From an uncultured Gammaproteobacteria bacterium (GTDB lineage Bacteria; Pseudomonadota; Gammaproteobacteria; Arenicellales; Poriferihabitantaceae): DNA of 38,277 nt. Positions 8,160 through 16,567 of this stretch are shown one piece after another. How positions within the stretch are numbered: the first letter of the stretch is position 1; every line of letters starts with the position of its first letter. The notes under the pieces are model-generated. The model saw only the letters and a program-made list of their open reading frames with translations. It did no database searches and was not told where the DNA came from. A program made the translations under genes and the position numbers. The DNA lies in contig CALKKV010000081.1 in the NCBI GenBank assembly GCA_937992195.1, forward strand, positions 1 through 38,277, in the 5' to 3' direction.

Positions 8160-9350
8160 ATGTTCTGCACTGACGGCGCTTTAACCGCAGATACCGCACC
8201 CGACCAGTCGAAAAAACCTTCAATACTCAGAAGCCTGGTTTTATTGTGGATGTTCATCGGTTTTTCGATACCAGTAAATGCCCATGAAATTCGACCGACA
8301 ATTGTTAACCTCAATCTAACAGATTCGGGTTATGAATTAGAACTTCTGCTCAATCTTGAAGCGATTATGGCCGAGATTGGTCCGGAGCATAGCGACACTG
8401 ACGAATCAGAGAATGCCACACTCTATGACAGTTTGCGGCGGTTGGATTCGCAAGAACTCAAAACTCAATTCGATCTTTTTCATGACCAGTGGATAGATTC
8501 TATCGACATTACCGATTCCAGTGGCAAACCTATCAGCCATCAACTCATTTCGATAGACATCCCTGAAACCGGAGATATCGCGATAGCTCGCGATACTAAA
8601 CTGCGACTTCAACCACAATTAGATGGTGAAGTATCAGACGTAATTTGGTCTTGGCCTGCAAAATATGGCACCAGCATAATTCGCGTCAATCAAGCGAATG
8701 GAGAGGTCAACGAAGATGATTACAGCGCATTTCTTGCGAACGGCGAAAAGAGCACGGCGATTCCTCTCTCCGGATCACTAAATCAAACCTCCTTGCACGT
8801 CATTGTTAATTACCTAAAGATAGGCTTTGCGCATATTATTCCAAAAGGTCTCGACCATATCCTCTTTGTAGTAGGCCTGTTTCTGCTTGGCGCCGCATTG
8901 CGCCCGTTGTTTATCCAGATAACCAGCTTCACGCTGGCACATACAATTACCCTGGCCTTGGGAACAACCGGCATTATTCAACTTTCACCATCGATTGTAG
9001 AGCCGCTGATCGCTGCATCAATTATTTATGTGGCAATCGAAAATATCATCTCAGACCGCCTTCAACGTTGGCGACCCGTCATCGTATTTTGTTTCGGTTT
9101 ACTTCATGGTTTGGGTTTTGCCGGCGTTCTCTCAGAAATCGGTATTGCCAGCGGCTTTTTCTTTACCGCGTTGATCTCATTTAACCTGGGTGTCGAATTT
9201 GGCCAAATCTGCGTTATCCTGATTTGCTTTTTACTGGTTGGGTTCTGGTTTAGGCACAAGCCCTGGTACCGGCAAAGAATCACTATTCCTGGATCGCTTG
9301 TTGTCGGTGCTTTTGGGTTATTTTGGTTTGTTGAAAGAGTTTTCGGATAG
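8160..9350 (+). CDS. HupE/UreJ-like membrane protein with large exported N-terminal domain
   Basis: This protein of up to 396 residues has two parts. A signal sequence (hydrophobic at about 24-41, cleavage after VNA) is followed by a soluble domain of about 170 residues starting HEIRPTIVN. The second part (about 212-393) is the HupE/UreJ membrane domain with its metal-site motifs: H225 and D232-H233 in AHIIPKGLDHILF, H261 in FTLAHTITL, H316 in GLLHGLGFA, and N342/E346 in FNLGVEFGQ. HupE relatives are regarded as nickel or cobalt permeases. About six helices are visible. The ATG at 8160 gives a long n-region and no ribosome binding site; GTG/TTG codons nearer the hydrophobic stretch are possible starts. 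It is divergent from the DUF4198-like gene, which shares the VNA-HE cleavage pattern. No hydrogenase or urease is in the window to fix the metal. Confidence 0.85.
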   Translation: MFCTDGALTADTAPDQSKKPSILRSLVLLWMFIGFSIPVNAHEIRPTIVNLNLTDSGYELELLLNLEAIMAEIGPEHSDTDESENATLYDSLRRLDSQELKTQFDLFHDQWIDSIDITDSSGKPISHQLISIDIPETGDIAIARDTKLRLQPQLDGEVSDVIWSWPAKYGTSIIRVNQANGEVNEDDYSAFLANGEKSTAIPLSGSLNQTSLHVIVNYLKIGFAHIIPKGLDHILFVVGLFLLGAALRPLFIQITSFTLAHTITLALGTTGIIQLSPSIVEPLIAASIIYVAIENIISDRLQRWRPVIVFCFGLLHGLGFAGVLSEIGIASGFFFTALISFNLGVEFGQICVILICFLLVGFWFRHKPWYRQRITIPGSLVVGAFGLFWFVERVFG

Positions 9351-9437
9351 CCAACCTTCGTGGATAGCCTTCTTGATTTCTTGGTAAATCGCAAAATAAT
9401 GCAATATCCTAGAACGCAAGCCTTGTCAGACAGCCTG

Positions 9438-9455
9438 TGGCACGTCACCGTGCCA
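9438..9455. promoter_or_regulatory. Perfect inverted repeat upstream of the YceI-like gene
   Basis: TGGCACG and CGTGCCA form a perfect 7-bp dyad around the 4-nt loop TCAC, between the HupE-like gene and the YceI-like gene. No T-tract follows on the plus strand, so it is not an obvious terminator. It could be an operator or an mRNA hairpin. Symmetry alone supports it. Confidence 0.35.
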
Positions 9456-9500
9456 TAATGCATCTAACCATATGCCATATCGGATCAATCCTTCCAAGCA

Positions 9501-10166
9501 ATGCCAAACAACAGAACCATCAGCTGCATCCTGTTTGGCCTCGGGTTAATCCTGTTTTTTAAGGCGAACAATGCATTATCTGAAGACAAAAGACTCTGCG
9601 AGATTGATCAAAAAAACTCAGTCGTAGTCATTCGAGTATATTCAGAAGGAAGATTATCGGCATTTGGTGACAATCATTTGATCAGCACATCGCAACTGGA
9701 AGGGGAACTCACCCTTAATCATGATCGTCCAGAACAGTCAAGAATTCTTCTCTCAGTTCCCACTCAATCCCTTATCGTCAACGATCCAACATTACGTGCG
9801 AAAGCTGAAGAAGGCTTTAACAGCAAAGTAGGCGCGCTTAACCGCAGGATTACGCGCAAAAGCATGCTAGGCAAGAAAGTTTTGTATGCAGAGAAATATC
9901 CTTATATCAATTTAGAAAGCGTGCAGTTACCCGCCCAACTGATTGGCGAAGCGATTATGAAAGTCACACTTCGTGACACGGCACAAAAAGAAACCGTCGA
10001 AATAACCACACAGCTCGATAACAATCTATTACAAATTACCGGCCAGTTCTATCTCAACCAATCTGACTATGGCATTGCGCCATTTTCAATCATGTTTGGA
10101 GGTATTCGTGTCAAAGACGCGCTTCGACTCGATTTTGATGTAAGGGCAAAATGCCCGTTATCCTGA
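9501..10166 (+). CDS. YceI-like exported protein
   Basis: This 221-residue protein has a signal peptide (hydrophobic about 7-21, cleavage probably near Ala25-Leu26) and a YceI-type lipocalin-like beta barrel. The family pattern is visible: an early NSVVVIRVYSEG strand, the central YPYINLESVQL, then GEAIMKVTLRDTAQKETV (the strand-turn before the last sheet) and the closing QSDYGIAPFSIMFGGIRVKD with RLDFDVRAK. YceI proteins bind isoprenoid-like lipids or quinones in the periplasm; the ligand here cannot be read from sequence. The region around 90-115 (SKVGALNRRITRKSML) is more polar and longer than in typical YceI. It lies 150 nt after the HupE-like gene on the same strand, preceded by the dyad at 9438. 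No clear ribosome binding site was seen; the start is chosen because it gives a clean signal peptide. Confidence 0.75.
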   Translation: MPNNRTISCILFGLGLILFFKANNALSEDKRLCEIDQKNSVVVIRVYSEGRLSAFGDNHLISTSQLEGELTLNHDRPEQSRILLSVPTQSLIVNDPTLRAKAEEGFNSKVGALNRRITRKSMLGKKVLYAEKYPYINLESVQLPAQLIGEAIMKVTLRDTAQKETVEITTQLDNNLLQITGQFYLNQSDYGIAPFSIMFGGIRVKDALRLDFDVRAKCPLS

Positions 10167-10228
10167 GGAATCAAGGGAAATAGCGATTACAATATCTGGT
10201 TTCCTTATTTTCCAACAGTCAAAAACCA

Positions 10229-11947
10229 TTGACCTTTTCCAGTAAAAATTTAAACGAAGGTTCGATCAAGACCTTGGCTGGTACCGCCGTGTTTGAGCGC
10301 GGATACGTTTACCTGAATGAAGGCCGCGTTAGCTTGGCCTCGCAAAATAAAAACACGACGGTAATGCGAGTCGAAGGCAACCATCAATACCTGGTTAAAC
10401 TCAAACACACCAGCAGACAATTTGAAGCGAGCTGCGATTGTCCTGCAGCACAGGGCTTTGATTTTTGCAAGCATTGTGTGGCCGCCTCATTGTTTTATCT
10501 TCAGTTAATAGCTGGAAAAGAAACGCTCAAAAAGAGCTCCGGCAAAGACCTGCTGCACGCCTACCTGAAAAGCCTACCCAAAGATCAGCTTGTGACTGCG
10601 TTATCCGAACAGATAAATCGCAATCCGTTAACGCTTCAAAACTGGATGCTGCGCGCAGAAACTGCAGCAGAAAAACTAGACGAGAAAACATTTAAGAAGC
10701 ACATCACAGCAGCAATTCCATACCATCGCCACCTGCATAGACATCGGCAGGTTCGCGCTTTCTTCGCAAAAATAGAGGCCTTAACCGAACGTATTGATGA
10801 AGAATCAGACCACCTTGAACCGGAACATATTCTTAAGCTGGTTGACTATGCAATTTTGCGGATAAATCGAGCATTGGAAACGGTAGATGACTCCGCAGGG
10901 TATCGTCAAGAATGCCTCGATATGCTTGCAAAACTCCATCATCAAGCTCTGTCCCAATGTGCGCTATCCAATCAGCAAAGAGCAGATTATTTATTACGCA
11001 TTTATCTTGGAGACGATTATGATTTTTACCCAAGCATCCCTGAAAGCTACGAAGCTTTTCTCGAAAAAGAGACAATAGCGCTTTTCTACCAGCGACTAAA
11101 TCAGCGCTGGGAAGCACTGCCTGATTTAAATCCAGATGGAGAGGATATTAAACACTTTGACCGAAAACTTGATTATCTCCATACCCTTGCGCCCCTGCTA
11201 AAAAAAGCGCGCGCTGAAAATGATATCGAGCAAGAAATTCGCTACCTGGAAAAATCCGCTACCAACGTTAGAGATATGGTTGCGCTTTCCGCACTGTACT
11301 CAGAATTGGGCAATATGGAAATGGCACATTTCTGGTTAACAAGAGCCGAAACACTATCAACTCAATCAGGGTATAGAGCGGATATTGAGTCGGTTGTAAA
11401 TCAAAAGATAGAGCTACTAATTGTCGAAGAAAAATCCGATATCGCTTTAAAGATTCGATGGCAAAGATTCGAAGAAACCTTTAGCTATGAAGAGTACATA
11501 CAGTTAAGCGAACTCGGAAAGCGGCTCGAGAGCCCAACAAACTATTACACGAAGGCCACCACCGCAATTCAACAACATTTGAACCATTCCGGCGACCGCG
11601 AACTGGCGGCGGAATTGACACGCATCCATCTTCGTGAAAAAAGCTCCGGCCCAGCCTGCATCGTTGCCAGCGCCTATTCTTTGCCTGTCGATCTATTAGA
11701 ACAAGTGATCTATTCGAACATAGATCAGTTCAATGAGACTGTTCCTTTACTCGAACGAGCCGTGCAATTTCGAATTAAAAATCAAGGCGCTTCAGGATAC
11801 GATGGCATTGCTCGCCTCCTGCAAAACGTCAAAGAAAAAATCAAGAAAAAAGACCAAAAGCTATTAAATCAGTTTGCCCGCAACTTTATAGAGTCGCATC
11901 AAGCCAAGCGTAAGTTGGTGACACTGATTGAAAATTTATTTCAGTAA
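10229..11947 (+). CDS. SWIM zinc-finger protein with helical repeat tail
   Basis: This 572-residue cytoplasmic protein has an N-terminal SWIM domain: C69-x-C71 then C80-x-H82 (CDCPAAQGFDFCKHC), the CxC...CxH zinc ligand set of SWIM fingers found in MuDR transposases and bacterial SNF2 helicases. No helicase motifs or transposase acidic triad follow. Instead residues about 105-570 look entirely alpha-helical, with TPR-like stretches (for example YSELGNMEMAHFWLTRAETL at about 357-376) and a basic C-terminus (KEKIKKKDQKLLNQ). A role in nucleic-acid or protein binding is likely but unproven. The frame begins at TTG 10229 without a ribosome binding site; the first ATG in frame is near codon 46 and would cut off conserved N-terminal sequence, so TTG is preferred. 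Its stop overlaps the msrQ stop tail-to-tail. Confidence 0.8.
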   Translation: MTFSSKNLNEGSIKTLAGTAVFERGYVYLNEGRVSLASQNKNTTVMRVEGNHQYLVKLKHTSRQFEASCDCPAAQGFDFCKHCVAASLFYLQLIAGKETLKKSSGKDLLHAYLKSLPKDQLVTALSEQINRNPLTLQNWMLRAETAAEKLDEKTFKKHITAAIPYHRHLHRHRQVRAFFAKIEALTERIDEESDHLEPEHILKLVDYAILRINRALETVDDSAGYRQECLDMLAKLHHQALSQCALSNQQRADYLLRIYLGDDYDFYPSIPESYEAFLEKETIALFYQRLNQRWEALPDLNPDGEDIKHFDRKLDYLHTLAPLLKKARAENDIEQEIRYLEKSATNVRDMVALSALYSELGNMEMAHFWLTRAETLSTQSGYRADIESVVNQKIELLIVEEKSDIALKIRWQRFEETFSYEEYIQLSELGKRLESPTNYYTKATTAIQQHLNHSGDRELAAELTRIHLREKSSGPACIVASAYSLPVDLLEQVIYSNIDQFNETVPLLERAVQFRIKNQGASGYDGIARLLQNVKEKIKKKDQKLLNQFARNFIESHQAKRKLVTLIENLFQ

Positions 11948-12624
11948 CTCTCAGACCTTGCGCTGAAGTGTTTCGCAAATTCGCTGGTCGGGCGAGCCCG
12001 AGACGTAGAAATGGATTTAACTCTTTTTTTTAGATATCGAACCGCCCGATACCCAATCAATAACAGCAAAATACCACCGTAGACAAAAGGCTCTGTGTCA
12101 TCTGCTTTGGTGCTCCATAGAAAATGCAGTACGCCAAGCACGCCTGCGATATAAACCAGTTGATGTAACCTTGTCCAAACCTGCCCCATGCGTCGTCTGA
12201 TTCCTATTGGAGAAGTTATCGCCAACAAAAATAATATAACAAAAGACCCAAAACCAACGGTAATATATTTCCTGTCGATTATATCGTCTAGAAGATAGCC
12301 AAAATCCAGTGACAGATCGAGTAACAAATAGATTGAAAAGTGCATCAATATGTAGAAAAAACAGTAAAGACCGATCAATCTTCTAAACTGCACGAACCAA
12401 CCCGCCCCAAAAATTCGGGCGGCCGGAGTGACCGCCAGAGAGAGCAATAGAATACGCAAACCCCACTCTCCAGTTTCGTGGGTAATCACCTCAACCGGAT
12501 TTGCGCCGAGCTTACCAAGAAATAAAAAACTCAGTAGATAAACTGTCGGCATGATCAAAAGCAGATGCAATACCGGTTTATATCGCCATCGAATGGCGTT
12601 AATACCTGGTGACTTTATATGCAT
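11941..12624 (-). CDS. msrQ: MsrQ, heme-binding membrane subunit of periplasmic methionine sulfoxide reductase
   Basis: MsrQ (YedZ) passes electrons from the quinone pool or a flavin source to MsrP, which repairs oxidised methionines in envelope proteins. This 227-residue protein shows about six membrane helices in the ferric-reductase-like arrangement. Histidines H95 (YILMHFSIY), H154 (TRLHQLVY) and H167 (GVLHFLW) sit where heme ligands are expected; H49 is a further conserved position. The motif LAVTPAARIFGAGWF and the RRLIGLY turn are characteristic. It lies 33 nt after msrP on the same strand, with an AGGA four bases before the ATG. The last 30 residues are Arg/Ser rich and longer than the E. 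coli tail. Its final 7 bp overlap the end of the opposing SWIM gene. Confidence 0.95.
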   Translation of the reverse strand: MHIKSPGINAIRWRYKPVLHLLLIMPTVYLLSFLFLGKLGANPVEVITHETGEWGLRILLLSLAVTPAARIFGAGWFVQFRRLIGLYCFFYILMHFSIYLLLDLSLDFGYLLDDIIDRKYITVGFGSFVILFLLAITSPIGIRRRMGQVWTRLHQLVYIAGVLGVLHFLWSTKADDTEPFVYGGILLLLIGYRAVRYLKKRVKSISTSRARPTSEFAKHFSARSESY

Positions 12625-12657
12625 TAGATCCTGTTCTTATCCGAAAACCAACCGAGT

Positions 12658-13626
12658 TCAATAGAACTCTTTCAAGTCCATTCCAGCATACATAGCAGCC
12701 ACTTCTTCCTCGTAACCATTAAACATCAACGTTTCCCGTTTAAACAGCTCGCCAATTCGCCGCTCTCTCGCCTGACTCCATCTGCGATGATTGACCTTTG
12801 GATTAACGTTTGAATAAAAGCCATATTCTCGAGCGTTGGCTAAATTCCAACTTGTCTCGGGCTCTTCTTCAGTAAAACGAATTTTGACGATGGACTTAAT
12901 ACTCTTAAACCCGTATTTCCAAGGCACCACTAATCGCATTGGTGCACCGTTTTGATTGGGCATAATTTTGCCGTACAAACCAACCGCCATAAATGTCAGG
13001 GGATTCATTGCTTCATCCATACGCAAACCCTCTCGATAAGGCCAATCCAGAGCTTTACGTTTTTGACCGGGTAACGGGTCTTCTTTATCGTAGATCGTCT
13101 CAAACGCCACGTACTTCGCATTACCAGTAGGTTCAAACCGATTCAATAATGCTGACAGAGGAAAACCATTCCAGGGAATAACCATCGACCACGCCTCTAC
13201 GCAACGAAACCGATAAATCCGCTCTTCAATATCAAGCGGCTTTAAAATATCTTCTAAAGTGTAATTGCCAGGCTTTGCACATTCGCCTTCTACCGCAACA
13301 CTCCATGAATCGGTTTTTAGTTTATCGGCATTCTTGACCGGATCACCTTTGCCCAAACCCAGTTCATAGAAATTATTGTAGGTGGTAATATCTTCAAATG
13401 AATTCACCTCCTCGTCCACCTTCATGGTGTTTGGAGAGGCGGCAATTTTTTCACTTAAACCTTGCACCGAGGCAAGAGCTAAAGCTGGAAAATACGCACT
13501 AAGAGAAACACCAACACCGGCCGCCATTCCTGACTTAATAAATTGTCGACGTTTGCGAAATAGTCGCTCGTCTGTCACCGTATTCTCGGTAAGTTGTGAA
13601 GCGGCTGGTATTCGTATTAGTGCCAT
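12658..13626 (-). CDS. msrP: MsrP, periplasmic methionine sulfoxide reductase catalytic subunit (molybdenum cofactor)
   Basis: MsrP (YedY) is a sulfite-oxidase-fold molybdoenzyme that reduces methionine sulfoxide in exported proteins. From the ATG at 13626 it has 322 residues. I chose this over an in-frame GTG at 13675-13677 because a GAGGA lies seven bases before the ATG. The N-terminus has a Tat signal (RRQFIKSG at 27-34, preceded by Lys-Arg) with a hydrophobic stretch ending ALALA, as needed for export of a folded cofactor protein. Cys142 in RFRCVEAWSMVIPWNG is the predicted Mo ligand. Downstream, the family blocks GQKRKALDWPYREGLRMDEA and LVVPWKYGFKSIKSI are intact. It forms a two-gene operon with msrQ. 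Confidence 0.96.
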   Translation of the reverse strand: MALIRIPAASQLTENTVTDERLFRKRRQFIKSGMAAGVGVSLSAYFPALALASVQGLSEKIAASPNTMKVDEEVNSFEDITTYNNFYELGLGKGDPVKNADKLKTDSWSVAVEGECAKPGNYTLEDILKPLDIEERIYRFRCVEAWSMVIPWNGFPLSALLNRFEPTGNAKYVAFETIYDKEDPLPGQKRKALDWPYREGLRMDEAMNPLTFMAVGLYGKIMPNQNGAPMRLVVPWKYGFKSIKSIVKIRFTEEEPETSWNLANAREYGFYSNVNPKVNHRRWSQARERRIGELFKRETLMFNGYEEEVAAMYAGMDLKEFY

Positions 13627-13918
13627 ACTGGCGTCCTCGTTTGGATGTAAGTGTTTTAAGTGACTCAATCGAATCACCCTTAATATACGCTGAACACGAG
13701 ATATTGATTAAGACTTGCTATCGTATCGTATTGCTATGCCTTAGTCGTTGTTTTACGCTCCTAGTTCCTCGAATTTTCGTATTTTCCTCGCCTAATTCGT
13801 TTTTCTAGCGATTTTACAGGAAAGGTTTGCTCTACCCTGACTCGGTTCTCTAACACTCACTTTCCAGGGATAGGATCCCACTCTAAGTATCACAACTTGC
13901 AGTGGATAACGTCATTGT

Positions 13919-15193
13919 ATGAACTCCGCTGTCATGAAATCGTCAAATCAGAGACAATGTGCCGTGCAAATTCAACCTTCTTACTTAGCCACAAATTTAT
14001 CCATGCAGACTGAACTGATAAAAACAACACTGGATCAATTTGTATCCGACAATCATATTCCCGGTTACAACTGTTTAATCAGTCAAAAAGGGAAATCAAC
14101 CAGCTATATCGAAAGCGGTAAAATGGATGTTGCTGCGGGAAAAGACATTGCCAGAGATACTATTTTTCGTATTTATTCTATGACCAAACCACTCACCAGT
14201 GTGGCAATGATGCAGCTTTACGAGCAGGGGTTATTTCAACTTGACGACCCGGTTAAGAAGTTCATTCCAAAATGGAAAAACCTGCAGGTGTTTTCTAATG
14301 GTGATGCAGATAGCTTCTCAGTAACCCCACCTTCCCGGCTGATGACGATCCGCGACTTATTCACCCACACTTCAGGGTTTACCTATGACTTTATGCAGAG
14401 TCATCCAGTCGACGAACTATATCGCCGCAGCGGAATTATCGGGGCAAGTTTCGATACTTCCCTTGAAGAAAAAGTCGAAATAATGGCGTCATTGCCACTG
14501 CAATTTAGCCCCGGCACTAGATGGAATTACAGCGTATCTACTGATGCTCTGGGGTATCTAGTGCAACTACTCTCCGAACAGCCACTTGATCGGTATATCG
14601 ATCACCATATCACCCAACCGTTAGGCATGGTCGATACAGCCTTTAATATAACAACGGATAAACTAGATCGTTTTGCCGCCTGCTATATGGTGAACCCCGA
14701 ATCGGGCGGCTACGAAATTGAAGACACCCCCGAAACCAGTCGCTTTCTCAAAAAGCCGGCCTTTATCTCCGGGGGCGGCGGCATGGTTTCCACCATTGAT
14801 GACTATCACCGATTTTGTCAAACATTGCTAAACCGCGGCACATTGGATGGTACTCAACTGCTAAAGCCAGAAACAGTCAGCCTGATGACGCAAAATCAAC
14901 TGCCAGATAACAAAGATCTTGCCCAGATGGGGCAGCCCACCTTTAGTGAAACACCTTACGAACATATCGGATTTGGTTTGGGGTTTTCGGTGGTGCTTGA
15001 TGGCAGCAAAACATCTCAGCGAGCAACCACAGGTGAGTTTGCCTGGGGCGGCATGGCAAGCACTTGTTTTTGGGTTGATCCAAAAAATGCGCTGATCGTT
15101 ATTTTTATGACCCAATTGATTCCGTCAAGTGCAGTACCGATCAGGGCCGCTCTAAGAGAGTCTGTGTACACATCACTGGCGAATGAGAACTAA
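13919..15193 (+). CDS. Serine hydrolase, beta-lactamase/EstB-like esterase
   Basis: This protein of up to 424 residues has the class C beta-lactamase fold. The nucleophile motif SMTK is at 87-90 (Ser87, Lys90), and the catalytic Tyr is probably Tyr204 in RWNYSVSTDALGYLV, where true AmpC enzymes have Y-A-N. A late WGGMASTCFWVDP block marks the third active-site strand. The Y-S-V variant and the WGG motif are typical of EstB-type esterases and related hydrolases rather than antibiotic-degrading lactamases. There is no signal peptide, so it is probably cytoplasmic. An ATG at 14003 (residue 29) sits just before conserved sequence and may be the real start; no Shine-Dalgarno favours either. It is divergent from msrP, and the Nudix gene follows after 21 nt on the same strand. 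The substrate is unknown. Confidence 0.88.
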   Translation: MNSAVMKSSNQRQCAVQIQPSYLATNLSMQTELIKTTLDQFVSDNHIPGYNCLISQKGKSTSYIESGKMDVAAGKDIARDTIFRIYSMTKPLTSVAMMQLYEQGLFQLDDPVKKFIPKWKNLQVFSNGDADSFSVTPPSRLMTIRDLFTHTSGFTYDFMQSHPVDELYRRSGIIGASFDTSLEEKVEIMASLPLQFSPGTRWNYSVSTDALGYLVQLLSEQPLDRYIDHHITQPLGMVDTAFNITTDKLDRFAACYMVNPESGGYEIEDTPETSRFLKKPAFISGGGGMVSTIDDYHRFCQTLLNRGTLDGTQLLKPETVSLMTQNQLPDNKDLAQMGQPTFSETPYEHIGFGLGFSVVLDGSKTSQRATTGEFAWGGMASTCFWVDPKNALIVIFMTQLIPSSAVPIRAALRESVYTSLANEN

Positions 15194-15214
15194 AGAAGCG
15201 ATCGAAAAATCCTT

Positions 15215-15856
15215 ATGGAAAAATCCTATCGTGTTGACCAGCAGTTGAAGCGACAAATGCAGCAAAACCTCTCTGCATTTACACCAGAAGTCGAGACTAA
15301 TACAACGCTAAGAAATGCAGCAGTTGCTCTGGTAATAACAAATGCGCCCGCATGCAACGACGAAGCATCAATTTTACTTACTCGACGGCCAGCAAAATTA
15401 AATCAGCATTCAGGTCAATATGCATTACCTGGAGGCAAGCTCGATCACAACGAAACCGTATTTGATGCAGCCAGGAGAGAGTTAGAAGAAGAGCTTGGTT
15501 TAAGTTTGCCTGCGGAAAATATTCTTGGCCGACTCGATGATTACCCCACGCGTTCCGGGTTTTGTATTTCTCCAGTCGTCATCTGGGCAGGTCTTGATGC
15601 AGACATAAAACCCAGTCCGGATGAAGTTGACGCCGTTTTCTACATCCCATTCTCTCAGCTAGACAGCGACGAAATACCGATTTTTGAGACCGGTGCCGAC
15701 CCTGCACGCCCGGTTTTATGTTCGGCCTTTTCAACCTTAGGGCATCGCATGTATGCACCCACTGCGGCGGTCATGTACCAGTTTCGGGAAGTTGTTATCC
15801 GCGGATTAGCGACGCGCGTGAATCATTTCGATCAACCTGAGTTTGCCTGGCATTAG
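15215..15856 (+). CDS. Nudix hydrolase, CoA pyrophosphatase (NudL-like)
   Basis: This 213-residue Nudix enzyme is likely to split coenzyme A or acyl-CoA into phosphopantetheine and 3',5'-ADP, or to act on a similar nucleotide diphosphate. The Nudix box is perfect: G74, E80, then RELEEELGL at 88-96. Immediately before it is the CoA-specific extension (LLTRRPAKLNQHSG, then YALPGG at 69-74), which marks the NudL/PCD1 subgroup. About 70 residues follow the box with the pattern expected of the subgroup (SPDEVDAVFYIPFSQL). Length is usual. It lies 21 nt after the serine hydrolase, probably in one transcript, and converges with the receiver gene 29 nt away. Gene family is secure; the exact substrate is inferred. 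Confidence 0.9.
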   Translation: MEKSYRVDQQLKRQMQQNLSAFTPEVETNTTLRNAAVALVITNAPACNDEASILLTRRPAKLNQHSGQYALPGGKLDHNETVFDAARRELEEELGLSLPAENILGRLDDYPTRSGFCISPVVIWAGLDADIKPSPDEVDAVFYIPFSQLDSDEIPIFETGADPARPVLCSAFSTLGHRMYAPTAAVMYQFREVVIRGLATRVNHFDQPEFAWH

Positions 15857-15885
15857 TGCGTAGATTGTCTCCCGCCAACAAGCGA

Positions 15886-16248
15886 TCAAGTCAATTGTTC
15901 TATCGCTTTTTCCAAAGAGAGAGTGAAACGCTCGGGGCGTACCGGCTTTAAAATGTAGTCAAAGGAGAAAACATCAAACGCTTTGATCGCATATTTGTCA
16001 TAAGCGCTGACAAAAATCACCATCGGCATCACTTCCTTCGGTATTGCCTCTAAAACATCAAACCCGGTCATGTCGGTAAGCTGAATGTCGAGATAAATCA
16101 AGTCAGGCTTTTTTTCGGTGATCGCATCGATCGCATCCTTTCCAGAGTCACATTCACCCACTACGTTGACTTCCGGTACGCCGCTCAATAATTCAAACAC
16201 TTTCCGACGCGCAAGCCTCTCATCATCAATGATTAAAACGTCGATCAT
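15886..16248 (-). CDS. Stand-alone response-regulator receiver domain (LytTR-class receiver)
   Basis: This 120-residue protein consists of a receiver domain only. Acidic pocket residues Asp8 and Asp9, phosphoacceptor Asp54 (YLDIQLTDMTGFDVL), Ser81 and Lys101 (DYILKPV) are all present, so it should be phosphorylatable. The stretch AYDKYAIKAFDVFSFDYILKP is the kind seen in AlgR/LytR regulators (quoted in part: AYDKYAIKAF), yet the frame stops where their LytTR DNA-binding domain would start, and only 29 bp separate it from the Nudix gene, so there is no room for a frameshifted output domain. It has a GGGGTGG about eight bases before the ATG. No sensor kinase is in the window. It may act through protein contacts or serve as a phosphate relay. 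Confidence 0.88.
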   Translation of the reverse strand: MIDVLIIDDERLARRKVFELLSGVPEVNVVGECDSGKDAIDAITEKKPDLIYLDIQLTDMTGFDVLEAIPKEVMPMVIFVSAYDKYAIKAFDVFSFDYILKPVRPERFTLSLEKAIEQLT

Positions 16249-16567
16249 TTAATATCCACCCCTTTTTTAAATTTATTCGGATCCAAGTCAGGCACTGCCT
16301 TGATGCTAGGACAGGGAACTATTTGTTTTCCAATTAAGAATCCTCTGGGCCCTAATTATATAGATTAATATATCTAGCGTAAATTAAACGACAAAATGAA
16401 TAGCAACCTTAGCCCTCAAAAAAGCCGCATTAAATCCCCAATTCGCTGCAAAAAGTCTTCGTCAGGGCTATTGCAAAAGCAGTTTGCACAGTAGAATACG
16501 CGCGCTTAAACACAGCCTTGGTTGTTAACGCCGCTGTGCCTAAATTTCATAACGAATTCCTTATCCA
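16249..16567. other. 319-nt divergent intergenic region with dyads
   Basis: This region separates the receiver gene (minus) from the cytochrome pair (plus), so it should hold two promoters. Near 16360-16380 is an AT-rich stretch (tatagattaatatatc). At 16472-16488 there is a perfect dyad, TGCAAA-AGCAG-TTTGCA, just upstream of a TAGAAT. No RNA gene or open frame with a ribosome binding site was found. Confidence 0.45.
16471..16497 (+). promoter_or_regulatory. Possible promoter with overlapping dyad before the cytochrome genes
   Basis: TTGCAA (16471-16476) and TAGAAT (16492-16497) resemble -35 and -10 boxes but are 15 bp apart, shorter than ideal. The perfect inverted repeat TGCAAA/TTTGCA (16472-16488) lies between and over them, where a regulator could bind. 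This is pattern-based only. Confidence 0.3.

Noticed and set aside
13627..13918. Clustered CGTAT and TCCTCG short repeats between msrP and the serine hydrolase
   Set aside because: Copies are too short and irregular to separate from chance; no CRISPR-like spacing.
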